Shown: positions 39,426 through 50,577, counted from the first letter of the stretch. The stretch is 64,000 nucleotides of DNA from Ciona savignyi (GCA_000149265.1 CH002525.1:538969-602968), one strand, 5' to 3'. Notes: a model not told the origin generated them from the sequence alone. Numbers and translations: made by a program.

Positions 39426-40716
39426 AGAAAAGACTAACCAGTGTGTTATTTTGTTTTGGGTTTATACCTTTATTTTTATTTATATAATTATAGAACAATT
39501 ACATTATCTTAGTATAAACGGTCCAACTACATTTATTAATTGCACACGCAATCTTTTTAACTAGAATTTGGAAATCATAGGATTTGGTAAAATGATAACC
39601 CTAAATTTATTAACAAATAGAATTTTTGTTTCTAGAAACGAAAATTTCGTTGCCAGAAACTAAATTTTCGATTATAAAAGTGATAACGAAAAGTTTCGGT
39701 TTTATGTTTGTTTTAAGAAATTTTGTTTATTAATATATACCTGACACTTTTATCTAATGTTAATCTAAACCAAAATCATTATTTATGTCGAGTTGTTTTA
39801 ATGTTTATTGGTTGCACACATTTAAATCACTCTTTCTACATTTATTAACTGCACACACGATCTCCTTCACTCGAAATTGTTGTTGTATTGAGTCAATTTA
39901 ACGAATCATACAATCATTGAATTTGGGAAACGATAACCCAAAATTTATTTAAGAAACACAATTTTTGTTTTTAGAAACGAAAATTTTATCCGAGAAACGA
40001 AAATTTCGTTTCCAGAAAAGAAAATTTTGTTTCTAGAAGCGATAACGAAAAGTTTCGTTTTTATGTTAGTTTTACGACATTTTGTTTATTAATATATACC
40101 TGACACTTTAATTTACTGTTAATCTAAACTAAAATCAATATTTATGTCGAGTTGTTTTAATGTTTATCCGGTTGCACACATTTAAATCACTCTTAAATTA
40201 CGTTTGTTTCTATTACCGCCTGTAAAAAGTACTAATCAGTGTGTTATTATTAATATTGTAGTTAATATTTTTACTTTTTTATTCAAACGAATAGAACAAT
40301 AACATTCGGATCATTATCTTAATTTAAAAGGTCCAATTACATTTATTAACTGCACATGCAATCTCTTTCACCCGAAATTCTTGTGATATTGCGTCAGCTT
40401 AACTAATCATATAATCATAGAACTTTGGAAAAGAATAACCCTAAATTCATTTAAGAAGCACAATTTTCGTTTCTAGAAACAAAAATTTTAGCCGAGAAAC
40501 GAAAATTTCGTTTCCAGAAATGAAAATTTTGTTTCTTGAAGCGATAGCGAAAAGTTTCGTTTTTATGTTAGTTTTACGACGTTTGTGTATTAATGTATGC
40601 CTCACAGTTCTCTCTTATGTTAATCTAAATTAAAATTATATTTATGGCTAGTTTTTACCGGTTGCACACATTTAAATTACTCTTTAATCTCTTTTGATTC
40701 TTGTTACTTCCGCGGG

Positions 40717-41240
40717 TGAAGTAACGGGGTTGCTTTGGTTTGAAAATAACTCGTATCGAATAAAAGAACAGACAGTTTGTTTCCTCGAATTATAATTTGC
40801 GATCAGAGTTCAAACGGTTACAGATGCGGAACGGAGGGGGCAGGGACGATATGGGGGTGATACAGGGACGATATGGACAGAGATGATACGCAGTGGGGAT
40901 GATACGTGGATGATACGCAGGGGTACGGGGATGATACGGTTTTCTGTAAATTGAAAATAAAGGGACCAAAATCAATAATTGACGGGCGTACGTATGAAAT
41001 AGTAAACAATTACACTCACCAAACTTTGGCTTTAGAACCGGAACGGAAAAATACGGTATCAGATAAAATTACTGTGCTACAGTCTGTACGGTGACTAAAT
41101 CAAAAAGAAAGCATGTTCTAACACGCGGTCGGGTATGGATACTGTCACACAAACTACCATTGTGAGGTAATTTGGTTGTGGTGCAATTTATGATTTATAA
41201 TAGAAATCAAATAAACATTAATGGGTCGAGATATCTTACA
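40717..41240 (-). mobile_element. Probable 3' LTR of the BEL/Pao element
   Basis: On the minus strand a polypurine tract (GGCGGGGGAGGA, ending at 41241) is followed directly by TGTAAGATAT, a typical start of an LTR. The candidate LTR runs about 524 bp to a terminal CA (TTACTTCA) where satellite sequence resumes. Inside are short tandem CGTATCATCC-type repeats. No second LTR is present in the window to confirm the boundaries, so the ends are inferred. Confidence 0.55.
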
Positions 41241-41375
41241 TCCTCCCCCGCCAAAAATGGAAAAATGCGTCATTAGAGCAGTTTCAATTTTTTTACACTA
41301 AGAAAAGATTCGAGGCACATTTTTAACGAAGGAAGAAACAACTATACACAATATATACAGTAGGGCGTAGCCAGG

Positions 41376-44300
41376 TCATGGAGCGCTCCTCTCTCGCTCG
41401 CTCAAGATCACGCAAAGTTTTTCGATAGGCCGCTTCATTAACCCAGCGGCAGTCTTCACTTCGACGCTTTTAACGATCCCATGTTTGTCAGGTGACGGAG
41501 AAGGCGGATGTCGGGTCGATTGCATGCGCATCCAATCGGGGAACTCCCGACGTTGTACGTACCGCACGAGGGCGCTCTCAGCAGTTCGAAGCTCCTCGGC
41601 GTCAATCGGCAATGTCGGAATTTTTGCTGTGTCCTTCTTTACCTTGTTCTTCAGGTATGCACAAAAACGGAGAATCCAGGACGTGCTTATCTTCAATCGA
41701 TGCAGGGACGAGAAATAACGGATGAATTTGTCCGTGGGTGAGCAGTTGGTAGCTGTCAGAAATACAGATTCGGGTTTTGGCAGGTCAAAACTTCGGTAGA
41801 TTTGCTTCGTTGGTTGTGGCCGTAAAAACGTAGTAGGCCAGTGTTTAGCGGGACGGTGTAGGAACTTAGGGCCGGAATGCCACGTTCCTGTCTTCATCAT
41901 GGTCCCTGCCGTCGTTCCACGTGACGCTTGATCAGCTGGGTTCAGTTTCGTAGGAACATGTCTCCAGTCGTGCACGCTTGTGTATGCTTCGATTTGAGAG
42001 AGGCGGTTTGGAGAGAAAACCGGAAAGTTCTTGCAGTCAGAGAAAAGGCTTTGTAGAACAATTGTCGAGTCCGTCCAGTAGATACACGGGCAATCGTCCA
42101 GTCCGAGTTCCCTTTTCACGGTTCGCGATAATTTTACGGCGTCAAGTGCAGCTTCGAGCTCCAATCTGGGGATTGTGTGCTTACCAGAATCGCAGAGAAG
42201 AGACTTTCCCATGACGAACGAACATGTCGTGTTGTCGTCCTCTAAGGTGGTTCTAAGGTAGCATACACAACCACGGGCGGCGGTAGATGCGTCTTATGGA
42301 GCTGTACTCCGGACGTCGAACGACGGACTTGTGGTTTGAAGCACCGAGGAATTCTAATGCGGGTCAGTTCATTAAGGCTGTTGCACCAAGCTTTCCATCG
42401 CTCGAGCTCAGTACCAGTGATCTCCTCGTCCCAGTCGGTTTTCATCAAGCAGAGATCTCTGTAAATAAGTCGGGTCTCCAATACAACAGGGGCAACAAAG
42501 CCTAATGGATCGAAAAGTGAATTGGTAACGGAAAGCATACCTCGTCGTGTCAGCGGTTTTGTCGGGATAGTAATGTCGAATCTGAACTCGTCGTCTTGGA
42601 CGCACCAATTGATTCCCAGAACACGTTCATGTACCTCTCCTCCTAGCGGAATATCTTGAATCATTTTTGCTCGATCATCGGCCGGAACGGATTCCATCAT
42701 AGCGACACTAGTGGATAGCCACTTCGTCAGTTTAAAGCCACCCATTGAAAGCAGATTACGTAAATCCTTCATCAGTTGTATGCCGGCTTGATCATCAACG
42801 GCGGTTACGAGGCAGTCGTCCACATAAAAGTTATTCTTTACAACTTCGGCCACTCGTGGATGAAAAAACTTGCCAAATTCTTTGGCGGTTTCGCGCAGGT
42901 AGAAAGTTGCGCGGCACGGTGACGAGCGGGCGCCAAACAGGTGCACTTTCATGCGGTGCGAAACGGGTGATTTGGTCAGGTCGCCTCCTGGCCACCACAA
43001 GAATCTCAGAGCGTCACGATCCTTTTGGGCAACCAGAACTTGATGAAACATTGCTTCTATGTCGGATACGATAGCCACGCGTTCTCTGCGGAATCTCATC
43101 AACACCCCTACCAGCGGGTTCACTAAATCGGGGCCCTTCATCAGCTTGTCATTTATAGATTGTCCTTCGCATTTCGCCGCACAGTCATACACGATACGAA
43201 CCTTACTTGGTTTCTTTGGGTTAATTACAGGGTGATGCGGGAGGTACCATAACTTGTTGGTAGTATTCACTTCGTCCTCTGGCACTACTTCTGAGTACCC
43301 ATTGTCCAACATCATCGTCATGTATTTCGTATATATTACGGAAAAATCGACATCTCTCGCCAGTCGCTTCTTCAAACTTGATAGTCTGCTCCTTGCCATT
43401 GGCAGGCTATCCGGTAAAACGGTGCTGTCGTCTTTCCAGGGCAGCGGAAGTTGGTAGTGGCCTTCAACTCTTTCAATTCGCCGCGTCATTATATCGTAGG
43501 CCATGACGTCTTCTTTTGAGTACTTCATGCCAAACTCCGACGCCTTCTTGTGGCTTCGAAGCCAGCACATCAATGTTTCCACGTCGTCGGTTGCAGCAGT
43601 ATCGGAGGAGGGGAACACATCACCAACGTCATTGATCAGTAAGTCCTTTATATCTTCGTCACTTCCTGAGCCTGCTGTGGCTTGAAGTAAGAATCCGGCT
43701 GCACCCTCTACGTTCGGCGAGTTGTCCAGCGACGGTCCTTTTAACAGCCAGTCTAGGGGGGTCCGGATAGCGTCAGGCGTCTCGCGTGGATTTGGTGCGA
43801 AGCGACTTTCCAGGCACCGGTGTGCCATTGTGTTGTCGTTGCCGATTAACAGCATCACTTCACCATCGGGAATTTGTGGCAGGTCCACTCCACGGAGGTA
43901 CTTATATCGGTTTAGTTTATTGGGCTCTGGAATCTTGCTCGGTGTAGCGGGAATTTCCTTAATGAGCGCAACGTCGGGCAGTTCAAGCTCTTCGCCGCCA
44001 GCAAGCGGGAGAACAGTTAACGAGACGGAAGTCGTTTTAACATTAATCGGTTCGGAAGTAGTCATTGTACACAGGTCAAAGTTCGCGGCGCGACCAGTCG
44101 GCGTAATTTGTAACTGATCGGCCAGTCGACGGTCACAGAATGTGCGGTTCGCTCCGGAATCAAGAAGAGCGTACACTCTCGTCTCTTTGCCTCCGCTTCT
44201 AACACGTACGGGTACAATGTCTAAATATGCGGAAGTCGGTATCACGGTGTTTTTCTTAGCGCTAAGCGAGTGCATGCATGCTTTAACGGTCGTGTTGCTC

Positions 44301-44824
44301 TCAATTCGGTCTGCGGGTCTGAGGATCCATCTCGGGTCATGGAGCAAGGTGTGGTGGAAGTTGCCGGTGCAACCTTCTACACTGCATTTGATTTTATGTG
44401 GGCATTCTCGCACGGAATGGCCTGCCTTTAGGCATTTAAAGCATAGGCCGCATTCCCGGGTTACGCGCTTACGTTACTCGTACGATTTATCCTTGAAGTC
44501 GCGGCAGGCGCCAATCAAGTGTGGTTTCTTGCAGACAGGGCACTGCAGCCCGGACGGTTTCGGAGTGGGAGCGGCAGCAGTGGGAGATTCGGCAGTCACG
44601 TTCACGTTATAAGCCGACACTTTCGGTTTTCGTGCAGTAGTTACTACAGGATTTGTGGACTTTAGCAGTAAACACTTTCCATACACAGAGTTAGCTTCGC
44701 GACTATGTTCTCTAACGAAGTTAGCAAAGTCTTTAAAAACAGCTACCGCACCTGTTTTGTCCTGTATACTCAGCGACTTGGATATCCATTTCTTTCTCAG
44801 TTCCAATGGTAGCTTGTTGACCAA
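41376..44824 (-). pseudogene. BEL/Pao LTR retrotransposon gag-pol, truncated and internally deleted
   Basis: Reading from high to low coordinates: 3' part of gag with a CPVCKKPHLIGACRDF zinc knuckle (44824-44474); an in-frame TAA at the gag/pol boundary; further knuckles (CGLCFKCLKAGHSVREC, GCTGNFHH); an aspartic protease with ALLDSGANRTFCD; reverse transcriptase with DIEAMFHQV and the catalytic YVDD (frame to 42242); then, after a frameshift near 42290-42300, RNase H with PRLELEAA and YWTDST (frame 42212-41376). The order PR-RT-RH without a separate gag/pol frame is typical of BEL/Pao. The frame passes from the pre-integrase linker straight into a C-terminal-domain-like block (GLMKRPIEKLCVIL), so the integrase core is missing. 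The 5' LTR and gag N-terminus are absent. Not functional. Confidence 0.92.
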
Positions 44825-44869
44825 CGTCTAAATGAAGCCAGCAGAGTCTACCGTCGATTTTAGGGCACA

Positions 44870-45044
44870 ACTAATTTACAGAAAACAGAATTACAGAAAT
44901 GACAGAAATTTGATACTAATTTACAGAAATTACAGAAATACAGAATTACAGAAAAAATCCATTTCTAATTTACAGAAATACAGAAGAGAAATCCGGAAAA
45001 CAGAAATACGGAAATACATGCAAACCTGTATTGGGTTGAAATAT
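44870..45044 (+). repeat. Irregular ACAGAAAT-rich leader of the minisatellite
   Basis: Short irregular repeats of TTACAGAAATACAGAA lie between the broken gag end and the regular 60-bp array. They probably reflect the array's decayed edge or the seed from which the 60-bp unit grew. Confidence 0.7.
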
Positions 45045-46580
45045 TAACGACGGAAATGTCCCAAATTTACGGAAATTAACCGATTCTCTTTTCTGTCACC
45101 GTTTTAAACGACAGAAATGTCTTAATTTACAGAAATGAACCCGTTCTTTTTTCTTTCATCGATTTTAACGACAGAAATGTCCTAATTTACAGAAATGGAC
45201 CCGTTGCTTCTTCTGTCGCCGTTTTCAACGACAGAAATGTTCTAATTTACAGAAATGGACCCGTTCCCTATTCTGTCACCGTTTTCAACGACAGAAATAT
45301 TCTAATTTACAGAAATGGACCCGTGCCCTATTCTGTCACCGTTTTCAACGACAGAAATGTTCTAATTTACAGAAATGAACCCGTTCTTTTTTTTGTCGTC
45401 GTTTTCAACGACAGAAATCTTGTAATTTACAGAAATGGACCCGTTCCATTTTCTGTCACCGTTTTCAACGACAAAAAATGTCCTAATTTACAGAAATGAA
45501 CCCGTTCTATTACAGAAATGAACCCGTTCTTTTTTTGTCACCGCTTTTAACGACAGAAATGTTCAAATTTACAGAAATGGACCCGCTGCTTCTTCTGTCA
45601 CCGTTTTCAATAACAGAAATGTCCTAATTTACAGAAATGGACCGGTTCCCATTCCTGTCACCGTTTTCAACGACAGAAATGTCCTAATTTACAGAAATGG
45701 ACCCGTTCCATTTTCTGTCACCGTTTTTTAACGACAGGAATGTCCCAATTTACAGAAATGAACCCGTTCTTTTTTCTGTCACCGCTTTCAACGACAGAAA
45801 TGTCCTAATTTACAGAAATGAACCCGTTCCATTTTCTGTCACCGTTTTTAACGACAGAAGTGTCCTAATTTACAGAAATGGACACGTTCTCTTTTCAGTT
45901 ACCGTTTTCAACGACAAAAACGTACTAATTTACAGAAATGGACCGGTTCCATTTCTGTCACCGTTTTCAACGACAGAAATGTCCTAATTTACAGAAATGA
46001 ACCCGTTCCATTTTTTGTCACCGTTTTTAACAACAGGAATGTCCCAATTTACAGAAATGAACCCGTTCTTTTTTCTGTCACCGCTTTCAACAACAGAAAT
46101 GTCCTAATTTACAGAAATGGACCCGTTGCCTCTTCTGTCGCCGTTTTTAAAGACAGAAATGTTGTAATTTACAGAAATGGACCCGTTCCATTTTCTGTCA
46201 CCGTTTTTTAACGACAGAAATGTCCCAATTTACAGAAATGAACCCGTTCTTTTTTCTGTCACCGCTTTCAACGACAGAAATGTCCTAATTTACAGAAATG
46301 AACCCGTTCCATTTTCTGCCACCGTTTTTAACGACAGAAGTGTCCTAATTTACAGAAATGGACCCATTCTCTTTTCTGTTACCGTTTTCAACGACAAAAA
46401 TGTACTAATTTACAGAAATGGACCGGTTCCATTTCTGTCACCGTTTTAACGACAGAAATGTCCTAATTTACAGAAATGGACCCGTTCCCTATTCTGTCAC
46501 CGTTTTCAATGACAGAAATGTCCTAAATTACAGAAATGGACCGGTTCCATTTCTGTCACCGTTTTCAACGATAGAAATGT
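45045..46580 (+). repeat. 60-bp minisatellite, about 25 copies, with 480-bp higher-order period
   Basis: Unit: TTTACAGAAATGGACCCGTT, then a pyrimidine run, TTCTGTCACCGTTTTCAACG and ACAGAAATGTCCTAA, totalling 60 bp. A five-unit pattern of variants starting at 45697 recurs at 46177, exactly 480 bp (eight units) on. Because 60 is divisible by 3, translation stays open for up to 96 codons with a 20-residue period; this is a by-product and not called as a gene. The array abuts truncated mobile-element genes on both sides. Confidence 0.95.
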
Positions 46581-48370
46581 CCTTGGGAAAGCTGTAGCTC
46601 GTCCAAACTTGGGTCCGGATAATCAGAAACATTCTCTGTGTTGTCGTTGACATCGGTTATCATGGAAAGGTCCAACGGGTCATCTTCGATAGGGCGCACT
46701 TTTTGGGGTGTCGACGATACTATATTTGGCAGGCGAGATAAATCCTTGGGGAATTTGGCATCAGGTGCAGCAATTACTGTATAGTCATAATCCTTTGGCC
46801 TTGGTCGTTTTCTCCCTGACTTTTTTTTCTCTTCCTTTGCTTTTTCGCAACATCAGTGATAGCGAATAGGTTGATGAATCTTGAAGTTGGCTCTCGGGAA
46901 GTTGCAGAGACATGTATGTAGCAATGATGTGATAGCATCGTCCAGTGCTCGGACATGAGCATCGTGATGGAAACGGAAATACTTTCACGCTATTGACATT
47001 TCCGTTAAATGGGTTTGTAACTGAAAAGGAAGCAGTTCCGGAAGAAAATCCTATCAACCCTTTTTTGATACAAAGACGAGCCATTCCACGCTGAGTGAGC
47101 CGATAGTATTCGTTCTTTTCCACACTTTTTGGAATGGTCGGTTCCTTTGAAAGCATTTCTTCAAGTATTTTCTCGATGCTTTCGATGGCAGGAAGCACAA
47201 CAGCACTTCTTGGCTGAGACAAATACTGAAATTTCTTTTTTAGCTGATAGCTTCCGAAACCAGCGTTTCCGCGAGCAAATTCGTATATATACGTGTCTTG
47301 CGTCTGCTTTAGGATCATCATCATCATCGTGTCAATGGGAAGTTCCTTGTGTTCGGTTATTGATTTGATTACGTTGTTCATAGATTCACTGATATTGTTC
47401 GTAACTGCACCATCGTAAAACGCTGGGAACTTGTCTGTCACGAACTTGCAAGCGTGATGCACCAAATCCTCATTCAAATTCTTGACGAAATAGGACTTAA
47501 ACAACTCCGTCCAATTACTGGAGAACTCAGAGTACAATGTCAAATACAATTCATGCGTTCGGCAGTCAATTAACCTCTCGATGTGGTCTTTTAGAACTTT
47601 TAAGTCGTCACGCCGGCCGTCTTGTTTTTTGATCCAGCGATCGACATCTTTTAAGATGTGATTGGTACAAAATATATTTGTAATCCGGGGAAAATGCTTC
47701 TTTAAGCAGCTGGTGATGCCTTTTTCCCTGTCACTTGTGAATAGGATGCTTGTTACCTTATTGAGCCCAATAGCAGGTAACATGTCTGTCAAAAACATCA
47801 TGTGATGCTTCATGAACTTTCGATCATGAATCAGAAAGGCAATCGGAAATATCGGGTCACCTTCGAAAATAACATTTCTCCCCACCAATATTGAGACATA
47901 AAAATTTCCCAAACAAAAGGTGGTGTCATATGATACAGCTTGTTTTAGGTCAGAATGTTCTATTGACATGTTCACCAATGCTTTCATTGTAGAAACTGCC
48001 TCATCAGATGCCAAATGTTCCACAAGATTTGGGTACAATGTGAATTTTTTTACAAACGTTTCTGTCTGTATGCAAAACTCTGCTGCACTAAAAAAACTCG
48101 TCATTGGTGATTTTTCTTTTTACAGAGTCGGCAAACTGCACATTTTGGCACTGCTTACGGTCCCGAGGTCGATCAACAGGCATATGGTCTTGATAAGCTT
48201 GATTGCTCTTTTCAGCTTGCATGTCAGCGTACACCTTGTACGGTTTCTTGGTTGTTGTTTCTTTACTGATTTTCTCCATTACTGTTTTCATTGTCGGAAA
48301 ATATACACCAGTTTTCTTCCTTGCGTTGCCATGGACACTATCTTTATGTACAGAAAGTTTTCAAATTGCA
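46581..48370 (-). pseudogene. MULE-like DNA transposase with SWIM zinc finger, frameshifted
   Basis: The central open frame (48104-46785, 439 aa) looks like the MULE transposase fold: SYDTTFCLGNFY (first Asp), FTSDREKGI followed by FCTNHILKDVDRWIKK (second Asp and C/H motif) and TNNISESMNN (Glu). A SWIM finger follows (RCSCPSTGRCYHI). Coding similarity continues upstream in another frame (48291-48088 and to about 48350, with a basic KKPYKVYADMQAEKSNQ stretch), broken at a run of seven T (minus strand) near 48086-48092. It also continues downstream, again in another frame (KRPRPKDYDYTVIAAPD, then an acidic tail), broken near a run of eight A around 46825. The tail stops where the 60-bp array begins. 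Both breaks sit in homopolymers, so they may be decay or sequence error. No terminal inverted repeats were found. Confidence 0.75.
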
Positions 48371-48599
48371 AGTATTGTATATCAAGACCAGTACGCACTT
48401 TTGATAACCATTAAAATTCTTCAAAACTATTCACTGAAGTGACGAACAGTCAATCCATGCAAAACAGTTATTTGACAAACCATTATTCATAAAACAATCC
48501 AACGTTAGTCAGCAAATAGTGGCAGTTACACCGAACAATGGATTTTTAACAAGTAAAACGAATCTTTTGTGGGGTTGCACACCAGGCTCATACATCTTC

Positions 48600-48735
48600 A
48601 ACTAACGTATGTAATGTATTTTTTTGTGTGAAAGCAATATAATAAACGCAGTAACTTCCGAATGTTTTCGCGGCGCTCCTGGCAAAGTCTCGCGGCTCCC
48701 CAGGGCGCCGCGGCGCCCAGTTTGGGAACCGCTGC
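48600..48735 (-). mobile_element. hAT-like terminus
   Basis: On the minus strand this begins CAGCGGTTCCCAAACTGGG and continues GCGCCGCGGCGCCC, GGAGCCGCGAGACTTTGCC, a layout common at ends of hAT elements. Only one end was recognised. It abuts the old hAT-like repeat block that starts TAAATACTTAAAC at 48737. Confidence 0.55.
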
Positions 48736-49804
48736 CTAAATACTTAAACAATTTAAGAAAAATATGGAAAATTAAGTTTAATTTAAATAATTTTATCACC
48801 GAATTTTCCACATAACGAAATTACTGTTTCTTGAGCGCTCTTGCTTTTCAAAAGTTAAAGGGGAACTGAAGTCAATTTTAAGAATATCTTAATAAATGGA
48901 AAAAAATACGCAGATTTCAAAAATCAAATCAGTTTCTTCCAATATTTTTTTGTTAAATAGTTATGAGCAAATATGCATTTTATTTTATGTTAGGGGATTT
49001 CCCGTATTACGTCATTGACGTTGTTGAGATTTCGTGCCTATACGCGTTGTATACAATCATGTGCCTGTTTAGAGGTGAATTAGTAACAGAAGCGCCTGCA
49101 GGAGCGTTGTATTTTCGTTTTTTTATGGGGACTTAGCATAACACTTGTCATATAGCCTTACTGAACCAATGTACATGGTGACAGCTTACTTTAAGCGCGG
49201 CCATTAAGGCTGCACGGTCCTGGACCTAAGCTGAATGCTGAGGTATACAGGTCTCGTATTTAAATGACTTTAGAATAATAAGTCTTAGAGGAATTTATAT
49301 CATAAATCATAAAAGTTAAGAGAGAACAAGAAAACTAGAACAGAACGCATTAAACTGTGACTGCCAGCAATTTATAGAAATAAACCAGCCATCAAGCAAA
49401 GGCTAGACTATGCGGTGGAAAAAGCCTATTTCTTTTATGGTTTACCTTGGCTGTTTGTATAATGTTTTGCTGTTGTGTATGTGATGCATTTAATGTCTGC
49501 TGTTATTGAAACTGAGCATTAGCCTACTGGTTGAGAATACCACTTATTGCATAAACCAGTTAATCCACAGTAGCCGATGTGTAGTCCGACAATAAGTACA
49601 GAGCAAGAACTCAGATACGTAAGTGAAGAATATATATAATAGATCTCTACTTAACTACCCGAATAAGTTAATAAGATTATACCACTTTTCCAATTTAGTT
49701 TTTTTATTAGATATATATTGTAAAATGCCTAAAGTTAAGCCACTGAGAAGGAAGGAAGAGTGATTGGAGCATGTTGTTTTTTTCCGTGATGTACAAATTC
49801 CTAT

Positions 49805-50143
49805 TACAGCAAACGAAATTCCAATCCACCTGTGCTCTTTCAACGATTACCTCACAGCGACAAAAAACGGATAAAGCAATGGATACAACAATGCAAGCGT
49901 TCTAAACTACCTGGAAAAAGAACCGCAGTGTGTAATGCACATATTTGTGACAAGGATTATCATAGTAAAATTGTATTTGACTCCAATGGAGTGGCCACGA
50001 TGATGAAAACAAACCGCTTGGTGAAAAATACAGTTCCAACAATTTTTAATTTTTCTGATTATGATTTTAAACATAGTGATCAACCCAGTACATCAAGTGC
50101 AACTTCAAGAACTTCTTTATCCAAGCAGATAATTGAAAAATAA
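49805..50143 (+). pseudogene. THAP zinc-finger domain within the Kolobok-type element
   Basis: After an acceptor-like CTATTACAG the frame reads NSNPPVLFQRLPHSDKKR, IKQWIQQC, then CNAHICDKDY (C..H), and ends in the diagnostic NTVPTIFNF (THAP AVPTIF box). It is followed by a Ser-rich linker and a stop at 50143. The first zinc cysteines should lie in an upstream exon; a candidate CC pair at about 49770 is in a broken context. THAP domains bind DNA and are the DNA-binding part of P-element and Kolobok transposases. Only the finger survives here. Confidence 0.7.
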
Positions 50144-50149
50144 GGGCTT

Positions 50150-50395
50150 TTAGTAATGCAAGTCTAGTCTGGCGTTATTTTGTGCAGAAATGCATGTACA
50201 TTCATGCAGTGTGTCCATAAGAATACAGTTTTTGCAACGGCACCAAGTCATGTCAATAGGTAATGTTTCTAAATAAACATTTTCTTCTATGGGGCTTGCA
50301 TCTTCAGAGATACTTTCATACGTTTTCCTTGGTTCAAACGCATATGACTGAATTTGTGTTGTTTTATTGTGTACAATAAAACTTCTTTCATCCAC
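50150..50395 (-). pseudogene. P2RX7 cytoplasmic-tail-like Cys motif within the Kolobok-type element
   Basis: Open frame ending in the pattern MTWCRCKNCILMDTLHECTC, which resembles the zinc-binding WCxCxxC...EC.CC motif of the P2X7 receptor tail domain. From memory, that domain also occurs as a stand-alone module in many invertebrate proteins. The preceding part is acidic and Ser-rich. The frame has no channel domain, so it is the isolated module. It converges on the THAP frame with only a few bases between their stops. Whether it is an exon of a larger cargo or transposase gene is unknown. Confidence 0.5.
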
Positions 50396-50577
50396 GTGCC
50401 AGAATGCTGAAAACTGTCATCCATTTTATTGTTACAACATTAACTTAAATAAAATGCATATTTGCTCATAACTCTTTAACAAAAAAATATTGGAAGAAAC
50501 TGATTTGATTTTTGAAATTAGCGTATTTTTTTCCATTTTTTAAGATATTCTTAAAATCGACTTCAGTTCCCCTTTAA

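Larger units (their letters stand above)
37316..40705 (+). repeat. Long satellite array with units of about 360-490 bp, interrupted by a gap
   Basis: The anchor GGTTGCACACATTTA recurs at 37369, 38384, 38804 (as GGTTGTACACATTTA), 39810, 40170 and 40660. Each unit also carries AGTGTGTTATT, TACATTATCTTAGTATAAA, TTTATTAACTGCACAC and a block dense in GTTTCTAGAAAC/GTTTCCAGAAAC palindromes. The first unit is lengthened by an inserted dispersed repeat (about 37627-37925). The array contains the 578-N gap at 38848-39425, so its true length is unknown. Confidence 0.88.
48859..50573. mobile_element. Kolobok-type DNA transposon, TTAA target duplication, about 130-bp inverted ends
   Basis: 1,715 bp flanked by TTAA (48855-48858 and 50574-50577). 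Left end AGGGGAACTGAAGTCAATTT and right end (minus strand) AGGGGAACTGAAGTCGATTT; the match continues about 130 bp with few differences. An uninterrupted relative of the host repeat at 23.6 kb shows a single TTAA, confirming insertion with duplication. Inside are a THAP finger (+) and a P2RX7-tail-like cysteine motif (-). THAP fingers, TTAA duplication and this terminal pattern fit the Kolobok superfamily. No intact transposase catalytic domain is visible, so this copy is non-autonomous. Confidence 0.85.

Noticed and set aside
38699..39498. Long open frames on both strands across the N run
   Set aside because: Their length comes from unknown bases; flanking sequence is satellite.
42287..44612. 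Several plus-strand open frames of 60-156 codons
   Set aside because: Shadows of the minus-strand BEL/Pao pol frame.
45697..46449. 96- and 90-codon open frames with a 20-residue periodic peptide
   Set aside because: They arise because the 60-bp minisatellite period is divisible by three; no start context or independent support.
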